Assembly: GCF_022179445.1 (NCBI RefSeq)
Contig: NZ_BPQU01000007.1
Location: forward strand, 62,001 to 126,000
From: Methylobacterium mesophilicum
Lineage (GTDB): Bacteria; Pseudomonadota; Alphaproteobacteria; Rhizobiales; Beijerinckiaceae
Direction: 5' to 3'
Length of the DNA: 64,000 nt
Shown: positions 46,074 through 53,426 of the stretch, piece after piece
Layout: every line of letters begins with the position of its first letter
Position numbering within the stretch: the first letter of the stretch is position 1
Notes under the pieces: model-generated
What the model saw: only the letters and a program-made list of their open reading frames with translations
Database searches by the model: none
Told to the model about the DNA's origin: nothing
Made by a program: the position numbers and the translations under genes

Positions 46074-47564
46074 ATGCGGCGCAGACTGATCGCGACCCTG
46101 GTCGCCCTCCTCGCCCCCGCGGCGGCCCGGGCCGAGCCGCATGACAGCTTCGCCCGCATCGACGCCATCGACCGCGCCTCCCTGGTGATGACCGTGGAGG
46201 CCGGCATCGTGCCGCGCGATCTCGGCGCGCGGATCGCCCGCGCGCTCGATCAGGTCGCCGCGGATGCCGCCCGCCCGGGGGCCGAGCGGCCCGACGACTA
46301 CCTGCGGATCGAGCCGCTGATCACCGCCATCGCCGGACCGGACGCCACCCGGATGCATTCCGGCCGCAGCCGTCAGGACATCATCCCGACCGTGCTGAAG
46401 CTCGACCAGCGCGACCGGCTGCTCGACCTCGCCGAGGCCCTGGACAAGACCCGCGCCGCCCTCCTGGACGTCGCGGAGCGGGAGGCCGATACGATCGTCC
46501 CGGCCTATACCAACGGCGTGCAGGCCCAGCCGACGACGCTGGGCCATTACCTGCTCGGCTATGCCGGGGCGCTGGCCCGCGATGCGGATCGCCTGCGCGA
46601 GACCTGGGCGCGCGTGAACCTGTCGCCCTTGGGGGCCGCGGCGCTCGGCACGTCGAGCTTCCCGGTCGATCGCGTCCGCCTCGCGGGGCTGCTGGGCTTC
46701 GACGCACCGGTGGAGAACAGCTACGATGCCGGCCAGCTGGCACCGATGGATCTCGGCCTGGAACTGACCGGCCTGTCCGCCAACCTCGCCACCACGGCCG
46801 GCAGCTTCGCACAGGACCTCTACGCGCAGTACCACCAGACCCGGCCGTGGATCCTGCTGCGCGAGGGCGCGCTGACCGGGCCGAGCAGCATCATGCCGCA
46901 GAAGCGCAACCCAGTGGCGCTGTACAGCCTGCGCATGAAGGCGAGCGACGTGGTCGGCGCCGCGCAGGCCTTCGTCATCATGGCCCACAACGTCGATTCC
47001 GGCATGCCGGACTACAAGCGCAACCAGGCCGAGCCCCCCGGCCGGACCGTCTCCGAGGCCGCCGAGACCTGCCGGCGCTGGACGCGGGTCCTCGACGGGC
47101 TGGTGATCGACCGGGACCGGGCCGCCGACGAGGTCGCGGCCGATTATGCCACCACCACGGAACTCGCCGACACGCTCCAGCGCGTGGCCGACGTGCCGTT
47201 CCGGCTGGGCCACCATTTCGCCTCCGAGCTTGTGAGCTACGGCCGCAGCCACGACCTGCGCCCGGCCGACCTGCCGTTCACCGAGGTGAAGCGGATCTAC
47301 GCGGAGGCTGCGGCCGGCTCGGGCCTGAAGCCCGACCTGCCCCTCGACGAGGCCCGGTTCCGGGCCGCCCTGTCGGCCCGCGGCATGATCGACGCCGCGA
47401 AGGGGCTCGGCGGACCGCAAGCCCCGGAGGTCCGGCGCATGCTGGCGGCCGCCCGGACGCGGCTCGATTCAGACCGGACCTGGCTGGCCGAACGCCGCAC
47501 TGCGCTCGCGGCGGCACGTGGGCGGCTGGATGCGGCATTCGCGGATCTTAGAAAGGGTCCGTAG
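46074..47564 (+). CDS. Exported argininosuccinate-lyase-like protein, 496 aa
   Basis: A Sec signal peptide is evident (MRRRLIATLVALLAPAAARA, cleavage before EPHDS), placing a fumarase/aspartase-superfamily protein outside the cytoplasm. The superfamily loop is intact: GPSSIMPQKRNP (residues 269-280). The argininosuccinate lyase motif SRND reads SRQD (99-102). The region that is T-H-L-Q-x-A-Q-P in the enzyme reads TNGVQAQP, so the conserved His is Asn147. Catalysis on argininosuccinate is therefore doubtful. The ATG at 46074 has AGGAG 8 bp upstream. The next gene encodes a membrane protein with a separate start, 356 bp on. Confidence 0.85.
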   Translation: MRRRLIATLVALLAPAAARAEPHDSFARIDAIDRASLVMTVEAGIVPRDLGARIARALDQVAADAARPGAERPDDYLRIEPLITAIAGPDATRMHSGRSRQDIIPTVLKLDQRDRLLDLAEALDKTRAALLDVAEREADTIVPAYTNGVQAQPTTLGHYLLGYAGALARDADRLRETWARVNLSPLGAAALGTSSFPVDRVRLAGLLGFDAPVENSYDAGQLAPMDLGLELTGLSANLATTAGSFAQDLYAQYHQTRPWILLREGALTGPSSIMPQKRNPVALYSLRMKASDVVGAAQAFVIMAHNVDSGMPDYKRNQAEPPGRTVSEAAETCRRWTRVLDGLVIDRDRAADEVAADYATTTELADTLQRVADVPFRLGHHFASELVSYGRSHDLRPADLPFTEVKRIYAEAAAGSGLKPDLPLDEARFRAALSARGMIDAAKGLGGPQAPEVRRMLAAARTRLDSDRTWLAERRTALAAARGRLDAAFADLRKGP

Positions 47565-47920
47565 GATAATTCCCGTTAAAACGACCCTCCCGCCCACCTC
47601 CCCATCCCGAGGTGCCCGCATCGCCGGGCCTCGAAGGAGCCGTCCGCCGGCCACGCGATCCCCGGAGGGCTCCTTCGAGGCCTCGGGTTCGCTGCGGCAC
47701 CTCGGGATGGGGGAGTGGGTGGGATTGGCCGGCGGAGAGCCCTACGCGCTCGACATAGCTTCGCCTTGAGAGAAACGTATTCGTGCAACCCTGCATGAAC
47801 ACCGAACGTCGCCAGCCCCGACATCGACATTCCAGAAAATCTTTGCCGTGACAGGGCCTAGATTGCAGTGTAGCGCGCCTCCGCCCGGCAATCCGTGCGG
47901 GTGAATCCCCACCGGTCGCC
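47565..47920. other. 356-bp gap filled largely by a palindromic repeat
   Basis: No gene seen. The first half is a large palindromic element (47598-47715). The second half (47716-47920) is unremarkable and must contain the promoter of the AbrB-type gene. Confidence 0.6.
47598..47715. repeat. Palindromic intergenic repeat, copy 2 of 3 (best preserved)
   Basis: The outer arms at 47598-47616 and 47696-47715 pair over 19 bp with a single extra G. The inner arms CCTCGAAGGAGCC (47629-47641) and GGCTCCTTCGAGG (47668-47680) pair perfectly. The core (GGAGGGCTCCTTCGAGG) is shared with the copy at 13.1 kb, and a shorter form with the copy at 57.7 kb. Confidence 0.8.
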
Positions 47921-48979
47921 TTGCCCTCCTCCCGCACCCTCGGCCTCTGGGCCGCCCTCTCCGTCGCGTCGGCGGCCGTCTCGATCGTTCTGCTGCATGC
48001 GGGGTTCCCCGCCGCGCTCCTGCTCGGGCCGATGATCGCGGCGATCGCCTTCGGGGTCGGTGGCTCCCGCCTGCATGTGCCGCGCTTCGCCTTCAACGCC
48101 GCACAGGCGATGATCGGCTGCCTCGTGGCCCATGCGGTCACCGGGCAGATCGCCCAGACCCTGTTCGAGGATGGGCCGCTGATCGTCGCCGTGGTGCTGG
48201 TCACCGTGGCGGCGAGCGGATTCGTGGGCTGGATCCTGACACGGCTGCGGGTCCTGCCCGGGACCACGGCGGCCTGGGGCTCCTCCCCCGGCGGCGCCTC
48301 CGCCATGGTGGCGATGGCCGAGGATTTCGGGGCCGATCCGCGGCTCGTGGCCTTCATGCAGTATGTGCGGGTCGCCGCCGTGGTGTTCTCGGCCTCGCTG
48401 GCCGCCCGGTTCCTGATGGAGGCGCCGGTCCCGGGCGCCGCCGCCGGGGCGGCCGAGGTGACCGGATTACTCTCGCTGCTGGCGACGCTGGCGGTCGCAT
48501 TGGTCGGGGCCGGCGTTGCCCTGTCCCTGCGGGTCCCGGCCGGAGCGCAGATCGGCCCGATGGTGCTCGGCAGCCTGCTCCATGCCAGCGGCCTTGTGCG
48601 GATGTCCCTGCCGGCACCGATCCTCGAACTCGCCTATGCCTGCATCGGCATCTATGTCGGCCTGCGCTTCACCCGCGAGACCCTGCGGCTGACCTTTTCC
48701 GCCCTGCCCGGCATCCTAGCGGCGACCTTCTCGGTGATCGCCCTGTGCGCCGCCTGGGGCTGGGGCCTGACCTTCCTTCTGCCGATCGACCTACTCACCG
48801 CGGTGCTGGCCACCAGCCCGGGCGGGCTTGATTCCGTGGCGATCATCGCGGTTGGCTCGAAGGCGGACGTGTCTTTCGTGCTGGCGGTGCAGACCCTGCG
48901 CCTGTTCGTGGTGCTGCTGACCGGGCCGCTGCTGGCCAAGTGGATCAGCCGGTCGGTCCCGGAGGGCGCCGCCCGATGA
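47921..48979 (+). CDS. AbrB-type membrane protein (duplicated domain, permease-like), 352 aa
   Basis: Around ten hydrophobic helices arranged as two similar halves. GFPAALLLGPMIAAIAFGVGGSRLHVPRFAFNAAQAMIGCLVAHAV corresponds to AGAQIGPMVLGSLLHASGLVRMSLPAPILELAYACIGIYVGLRF in the second half. TTAAWGSSPGGASAMVAMAEDFGADPRLVAFMQYVRVAAVV corresponds to ATSPGGLDSVAIIAVGSKADVSFVLAVQTLRLFVV. This is the AbrB duplication family, often mis-annotated as ammonia monooxygenase, whose function is unproven. The start is TTG at 47921; no ATG is available near. It overlaps the downstream kinase gene. Confidence 0.85.
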   Translation: MPSSRTLGLWAALSVASAAVSIVLLHAGFPAALLLGPMIAAIAFGVGGSRLHVPRFAFNAAQAMIGCLVAHAVTGQIAQTLFEDGPLIVAVVLVTVAASGFVGWILTRLRVLPGTTAAWGSSPGGASAMVAMAEDFGADPRLVAFMQYVRVAAVVFSASLAARFLMEAPVPGAAAGAAEVTGLLSLLATLAVALVGAGVALSLRVPAGAQIGPMVLGSLLHASGLVRMSLPAPILELAYACIGIYVGLRFTRETLRLTFSALPGILAATFSVIALCAAWGWGLTFLLPIDLLTAVLATSPGGLDSVAIIAVGSKADVSFVLAVQTLRLFVVLLTGPLLAKWISRSVPEGAAR

Positions 48980-49323
48980 ACGCCCTCGTCCTCGCCTTCC
49001 TCAATTCCTGGCGCGGTCTGCGCCACGGCGCCCGCACCGAGCGGGCGGTGCGGCAGGAGCTGGTGCTGCTGGCGCTCGGCGTGCCGGTGGCCCTGCTGCT
49101 GGGCGCGACCCTCTGGGTCCGGGTCGCCCTGATGGTGAGCCTGCTGCTGATGCTGGCCGCCGAGTTCCTCAACACCGCCGTGGAGAAGCTCTGCGACCAC
49201 GTCCACCCCGGCCACCACCCGATGATCGGCACCGTCAAGGACTTGGCCTCCGCCGGGACCTTCATGGCGCAGATGGCGGCCTTGCTGGTGTGGGTGGCGG
49301 CGCTCGTGGAGCGGGTGGGTTAG
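48976..49323 (+). CDS. Diacylglycerol kinase-like membrane protein (DgkA family), 115 aa
   Basis: Three helices and the family motif LLLMLAAEFLNTAVEKLCDHVHP (ExxNTAxExxxD, about residues 54-75). The N-terminal amphipathic helix LAFLNSWRGLRHGARTERAVRQE and the ending KDLASAGTFMAQMAALLVWV are typical. These small proteins phosphorylate diacylglycerol or undecaprenol in the inner membrane. The ATG overlaps the stop of the AbrB-type gene (ATGA at 48976), so they are translated together. Confidence 0.9.
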   Translation: MNALVLAFLNSWRGLRHGARTERAVRQELVLLALGVPVALLLGATLWVRVALMVSLLLMLAAEFLNTAVEKLCDHVHPGHHPMIGTVKDLASAGTFMAQMAALLVWVAALVERVG

Positions 49324-49335
49324 CAGGCGCGCGGT

Positions 49336-49701
49336 TCACCACGATCCGATGCGGTGGATGCGCCCAGCGGTGTCGATACGTATCACGCCGCCGGGCTTCC
49401 GCAGCGCCTCGTCCGCCGCTTTGAGGAGCTTTCGGAACAGCAAGCTTGTCTGGCTCGGCGGCAATGACGGCAACAGGATCAATCCGGGATGGGCCGGCAT
49501 CCGCGCAGCGAGGGCCAGGAAATCGCCCGCGTTCACCGTAACAATGATGGCTCCGACCGCACACCCGAAGGCGAAGATCGCTGCATCTGTCGCCTGCCGT
49601 CCAAGCTCGGCCACCGCGACGGTGCGTTGTGCCGTGTGGCCCAAGCCTTCAGCGATGCCAACCAGGGATTTCGGGCAGCATTCGTCAAGAAGGAGGTACA
49701 A
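49336..49701 (-). CDS. DUF5615 PIN-like toxin candidate, 121 aa
   Basis: The start MYLLLDECCPKSLVGIAEGLGHTAQRTVAVAELGRQATDAAIFAFGCAVGAIIVTVNAGDFLALAA has the DUF5615 pattern: acidic residues in LLLDE, then a D-x-x-I in the middle and TxNxxDF. PIN-like domains are metal-dependent RNases, and this family is often paired with DUF433 proteins in toxin-antitoxin modules. It overlaps the preceding DUF433 gene by 17 bp. This is inferred from family pairing and is not proven active. Confidence 0.75.
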   Translation of the reverse strand: MYLLLDECCPKSLVGIAEGLGHTAQRTVAVAELGRQATDAAIFAFGCAVGAIIVTVNAGDFLALAARMPAHPGLILLPSLPPSQTSLLFRKLLKAADEALRKPGGVIRIDTAGRIHRIGSW

Positions 49702-50254
49702 CGCTGCGCGCCTTCCGGGGCGGGCGGCCCTGACGCGGGCTGACGCGGTCGAACAGGATCGCCGCGGAGACCTGATCGGACGTCAGGTCGAACTCCTCCG
49801 CCAACGACTCCGGGGAAGCGCCGTGCCTCACCATGTCGGCGACGTGCCGCGCCGGGATCCGTGTCCCGCGTAAAACGGGTTCGCCGCCCATGATCTCGGC
49901 GTTCTGTTCGATCGCCTCGTTGCGCAGCCGATCGAGGATTTGCAGCCGGTCCGCAAGTTCGGCTTCCACCGCATCGAGGGCGACACTGAGATGGCTGACC
50001 TGAGCTGTGTTCCGCCGCGCATCGTGCGCTGCGGCGATCGCATTGCGCAGGCGCTGCCGCAGGGCCGGGGTCAGATCGACACGCAAGTCGCGCACGGTGG
50101 CCAGATAAAGCAGATCCGCGCTGCCGATTTCGCGCACGGGCTTACCATGCCCTGAGACGATCCCGGCATCGATCTCACTGTTCACCCCACGCACGCTGGA
50201 TTGCGTAACGAACGCGGCTTCCGGGACTGTCAGGGCAAGGCGGGCCAGAGGCAT
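49685..50254 (-). CDS. DUF433 antitoxin candidate, 189 aa
   Basis: The C-terminal 60 residues (NAEIMGGEPVLRGTRIPARHVADMVRHGASPESLAEEFDLTSDQVSAAILF) are a DUF433 domain, with the typical GxPVxxGTRIPxxxVxxxxxxGxxxxxxxxxxxLTxxQVxAA, a winged-helix-like DNA-binding fold. The N-terminal 100 residues (MPLARLALTVPEAAFVTQSSVRGVNSEID) may form a second winged helix, as in two-domain antitoxins. The gene is upstream of, and overlaps, a DUF5615 PIN-like gene. A perfect palindrome sits 8 bp before its start. The upstream start is ambiguous, and an ATG at 50314 is in frame. Confidence 0.75.
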   Translation of the reverse strand: MPLARLALTVPEAAFVTQSSVRGVNSEIDAGIVSGHGKPVREIGSADLLYLATVRDLRVDLTPALRQRLRNAIAAAHDARRNTAQVSHLSVALDAVEAELADRLQILDRLRNEAIEQNAEIMGGEPVLRGTRIPARHVADMVRHGASPESLAEEFDLTSDQVSAAILFDRVSPRQGRPPRKARSVVPPS

Positions 50255-50262
50255 TGAAACGC

Positions 50263-50278
50263 ATCCACACTCGTGGAT
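50263..50278. promoter_or_regulatory. Palindrome ahead of the DUF433 gene, candidate autoregulatory operator
   Basis: ATCCAC-ACTC-GTGGAT is a perfect 6-bp dyad with a 4-nt centre, 8 bp upstream of the start of the antitoxin-like gene. Antitoxins normally repress their own promoter through such sites. Confidence 0.55.
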
Positions 50279-50402
50279 GAATTTAAGGCGCGCCCGACAA
50301 TGGCGCAACATCATTCGGATGCCCGTGCCACCCCTCGGACGGGGGCGCTAGGGCGAAAATGAGAATGTTTGCCATGCTGGATCGGAATAGAGACCGTTCG
50401 GC

Positions 50403-50653
50403 ATGGCGACCATGAACGTATCGTTGCCCGATGCGCTGAAGGACTGAGTCGAGTCTTAGGCTGAGACTGGGCGCTTCAGCAGCGCCAGCGACGATGTCCG
50501 CGACCTGATCCGCCGCGAGCAGGAGCGCAGCGACGGCCCTGCACAGCTTCAGACGCCGATTGCCGAAGGGTTCGACAGCGGCCTCGGTGACCGGTCATTG
50601 GTAAAGTCCTGGCTGAGGCCTGGGAGCGCGTACGGGCTTCCGCAAATCTGTGA
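50403..50653 (+). pseudogene. parD: Broken ParD-type antitoxin gene
   Basis: Reading from the ATG at 50403 gives MATMNVSLPDALKD, then stop TGA (50445), VES, stop TAG (50457), then AETGRFSSASDDVRDLIRREQERSDG and QLQTPIAEGFDSGLGDRS. This is a ParD antitoxin (ribbon-helix-helix) in which a Trp codon and a Gln codon, judged by the family pattern, have become stops. After DRSL the frame shifts by one base, and the shifted frame (GKVLAEAWERVRASANL) ends at 50653. That stop overlaps the parE GTG. The 251-bp span equals a normal parD minus one base. Clearly decayed. Confidence 0.85.
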
Positions 50654-50940
50654 CCATCCGGACGACGCGATAGGCGGATCGCGATCAGTTCGCGATCTAC
50701 ATGGCTGGCGCTGCCGCCTTCGGCAGCGACCGGGCCGAGCGGTCCTGTGCAGGGCTGAAGGCGCTGTTCGCCCTGCTCGCTGAGAATCCGCTGATGGCGC
50801 GCCTGCGGGCTGACATCGTGCGGCCGGTGCGGCTGTATCCGTATCGTGCACATGTCGTCGCGTCTGTCGAGCCAGCGGACAGCATCCTGATCGTCCGCGC
50901 CCTGCCGGGCCGCCAGGATTGGGCGTGGTATCTGACCTGA
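50650..50940 (+). pseudogene. parE: Broken ParE-type toxin gene
   Basis: From GTG at 50650 the frame is VTIRTTR, stop TAG (50671), then ADRDQFAIYMAGAAAFG, AERSCAGLKALFALLAENPLMARLRADIVRPVRLYPYRAHVVASVE and ILIVRALPGRQDWAWYL. This is a RelE/ParE toxin with the family C-terminus (FxxLAxxPxxAR, RPVRxxPxxxH, IxIVRxLxxRQDW) intact after the single stop. The GTGA overlap with parD is the normal coupling. ParE poisons DNA gyrase. A protein restarting at the ATG at 50701 is conceivable but would lack the first helix. Confidence 0.85.
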
Positions 50941-51018
50941 CAAGACCCCCGCTCGCATCTCGCGGCGCGAAGGTCTATCTCCGGCCAACCGCGTCCCGCG
51001 ACCCAAGTCCCAAAAGAA

Positions 51019-52539
51019 ATGACCGACTACATCCGTAAGATCCTGACCGCCCGCGTCTACGACGTGGCGATCGAGAGCCCGCTCGATCCGATGCCGCGGA
51101 TGACGCAGCGGCTCGGCCGGCCCGTGCTGCTCAAGCGCGAGGACCTGCAGCCGGTCTTCTCGTTCAAGCTGCGGGGCGCCTACAACAAGATGTCGGGGCT
51201 GACCCCGGACCAGATCGCCCGGGGCGTCGTCTGCGCTTCGGCGGGCAACCATGCGCAGGGCGTGGCGCTGGCTGCGGCCAAGCTCGGGGCCCGGGCGGTG
51301 ATCGTGATGCCGCGCACCACCCCGTCGATCAAGGTCGATGCTTGCCGAGCCCGCGGCGCCGAGGTGCTGCTGCACGGCGACGCCTTCGACGAGGCCCTGG
51401 CCCAGGCCAAGATCCTGGAGGCCGAGCAGGGCCTGACCTTCCTGCACCCGTTCGACGATCCCGAGGTGATCGCCGGCCAGGGGACCATCGGCAAGGAGAT
51501 CCTGGAGCAGCATACCGGGCCGATCGAGGCGATCTTCGTGCCGGTGGGCGGCGGCGGGCTGGCGGCCGGGATCGCGACCTTCGTGAAGTACCTGCGGCCG
51601 GGCACCAAGGTGATCGGCGTCGAGCCGGAGGATGCCGCCTGCATGGCGGCTGCGCTCGCCGCCGGCACCCGGGTCAGCCTGCCCTCGGTCGGGCTGTTCG
51701 CCGACGGCGTCGCCGTGCGCCAGGCCGGCGAGGAGACCTTCCGGCTCTGCCGGGAGCATCTCGACGAAGTCATCACGGTGGACACCGACGCCATGTGCGC
51801 GGCCGTCAAGGACATCTTCGACGATACGCGCGCCGTTTCCGAGCCGTCAGGCGCCCTGAGCCTGGCCGGGGCCAAGCTCTACGCCGAGCGCGAGGGCGGA
51901 AACGGCACCCTGATCGCGATCTCGTCGGGGGCGAACCTCAACTTCGACCGTCTGCGCCACATCGCCGAGCGGGCGGAGATCGGCGAGCAGCGCGAGGTCC
52001 TGCTCGGCGTCTCCATCCCGGAGCAGCCCGGCGCCTACCGGGCGTTCATAAGGGCGCTCGGGCCGCGGGCGATCACCGAGTTCAACTACCGCCACGCACC
52101 GGGCTCTGAGGCGCAGATCTTCGTGGGCATCAACATCGCCGGCGGCAAGCGCGAGAAGCAGGGGCTGATCGGCGACCTGCGTGAGGCCGGCTACCGCGTG
52201 CTCGACATGAGCGACAACGAGATGGCCAAGGTCCATGTCCGCTACATGGTCGGCGGCCGGGCGGTGGGCGTCGCGCACGAGCGGCTGTTCCGCTTCCAGT
52301 TCCCGGAGCGGCCGGGGGCACTGATGAAGTTCCTGGACGCGCTGGGGCCCGGCTTCGACATCACCCTGTTTCACTACCGCAACCACGGCGCCGATTACGG
52401 CCGGGTGCTCGCCGGCATCGCGGTGCCGCCGGCCGAGCGTGCCCGGTTCGATGCGGCGATCGAGGCGTTGGGCTACCCGGCCACCGACGAGACCGAGAAC
52501 CCGGCCTACCGGCTGTTCCTCGACGGCGAGGCGGCCTGA
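51019..52539 (+). CDS. ilvA: Threonine ammonia-lyase (threonine dehydratase), biosynthetic
   Basis: This PLP enzyme converts threonine to 2-oxobutyrate, the first step of isoleucine synthesis. The catalytic PLP-lysine motif is FSFKLRGAYNKM (about residues 47-58), the phosphate-binding loop is VGGGGLAAG and the signature SAGNHAQGVAL is present. The C-terminal 180 residues form two ACT-like regulatory domains (VSIPEQPGAYRAFIRAL and FPERPGALMKFLDALG) that bind isoleucine/valine. At 506 aa it matches the long, allosteric form. Its stop is 3 bp from the stop of the convergent MgtC-like gene. Confidence 0.95.
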   Translation: MTDYIRKILTARVYDVAIESPLDPMPRMTQRLGRPVLLKREDLQPVFSFKLRGAYNKMSGLTPDQIARGVVCASAGNHAQGVALAAAKLGARAVIVMPRTTPSIKVDACRARGAEVLLHGDAFDEALAQAKILEAEQGLTFLHPFDDPEVIAGQGTIGKEILEQHTGPIEAIFVPVGGGGLAAGIATFVKYLRPGTKVIGVEPEDAACMAAALAAGTRVSLPSVGLFADGVAVRQAGEETFRLCREHLDEVITVDTDAMCAAVKDIFDDTRAVSEPSGALSLAGAKLYAEREGGNGTLIAISSGANLNFDRLRHIAERAEIGEQREVLLGVSIPEQPGAYRAFIRALGPRAITEFNYRHAPGSEAQIFVGINIAGGKREKQGLIGDLREAGYRVLDMSDNEMAKVHVRYMVGGRAVGVAHERLFRFQFPERPGALMKFLDALGPGFDITLFHYRNHGADYGRVLAGIAVPPAERARFDAAIEALGYPATDETENPAYRLFLDGEAA

Positions 52540-52542
52540 CCG

Positions 52543-53202
52543 TCAGCCGTCGACGGTATCGACCGAGACCACGTCCGCCGTCGCGCGCAGTTTCGTGGCG
52601 ATCGCCTCGAAGCTCGTGCGCGACAGCCGGACGAAGGTGACGGTGACTTCGTCGAGATTCAGGTCGGAGGCCGGGCGGGTGGTGAACTGGCGAACCCGCG
52701 AGGCGCGCTCGCCCGTGACCTCATGGAGCGTGTCGATCGACATCGTGCCCCTGCGGACGGTCATGCGCAGGGTCTGCGACCGCATCCGCTCGCGCCAGCG
52801 CTCCTCGAACGGCTTGATCCCGGCCAGGATGCCGACCACCAGGGCCGTCGTGGCCAGAGCCGGCACGTAGAGCCCGCTGCCCACCGCCAGGCCAATGGCG
52901 GCCACGCCCCACAGGCTCGCCGCCGTGGTGAGCCCCTTCACGACCTCGCCGCGCAGCAGGATCGTGCCTGCCCCGAGGAAGCCGATGCCGGACACCACCT
53001 GCGCGGCCATGCGCGAGGGATCGAGCACGATGTCCTTGGTGCCGAGCACGTCGCTGAAGCCGAAGGCCGAGACGATCATGATCAGGCAGGAGCCGACGCA
53101 GACCAGCATGTGCGTCCGCAGGCCCGCCGCCCAGAGCAGCCGCTCGCGCTCCAGCCCGATGACGCTGCCGGCGAGCGCCGCCAAAGCGAGCCGGGCCACC
53201 AT
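52543..53202 (-). CDS. MgtC/SapB-family membrane protein, 219 aa
   Basis: Five N-terminal helices (LALAALAGSVIGLERERLLWAAGLRTHMLVCVGSCLIMIVSA) carry the MgtC signature GxxIGLERE and LRTH. Later, SGIGFLGAGTILLRGEVVKGLTTAASLWGVAAIGLAVG is the conserved core. The C-terminal 75 residues are an ACT-like cytoplasmic domain. MgtC proteins modulate the F1Fo ATP synthase or magnesium response. The start is ambiguous: the ATG at 53202 lacks a spaced ribosome site. GGAGG lies upstream of ATT and CTG codons that would add LISNAE, and a rare start is possible. Confidence 0.88.
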   Translation of the reverse strand: MVARLALAALAGSVIGLERERLLWAAGLRTHMLVCVGSCLIMIVSAFGFSDVLGTKDIVLDPSRMAAQVVSGIGFLGAGTILLRGEVVKGLTTAASLWGVAAIGLAVGSGLYVPALATTALVVGILAGIKPFEERWRERMRSQTLRMTVRRGTMSIDTLHEVTGERASRVRQFTTRPASDLNLDEVTVTFVRLSRTSFEAIATKLRATADVVSVDTVDG

Positions 53203-53426
53203 CTCCGCGTTGCTGATCAGAATCGCCTCCGTCTACCCGCCTCGCGCGGAAAGTTTCTGGAGAATCTGGCAGGGCGGATCAAGGCGGGTCCCGGGGTTCG
53301 ATCGAGGTTCGATCGCGCACCCTGTCTTTCCGGACTCCGCTTCGCGGCGCCCCGGAATGACGACGCGGTTCGTTACGACGACATCGATCCTGCCGACCGC
53401 AAGGTTATTTCGCGATCTTCTCGCAC
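53203..53426. other. Intergenic region with small repeats
   Basis: GGTTCGATCG occurs twice in tandem (53295-53304 and 53306-53315, period 11). Next to it TTCCGG (53328-53333) faces CCGGAA (53352-53357), with an internal CCGC / GCGG step, giving a hairpin. The wording of the second element resembles a dispersed repeat common in Rhizobiales. Confidence 0.5.

Noticed and set aside
47895..47925. FMN-riboswitch-like wording (GGGTGAATCCCCACCGG) before the AbrB-type gene
   Set aside because: Only a short segment resembles an RFN element. The other conserved helices are absent and the downstream gene has no flavin link.
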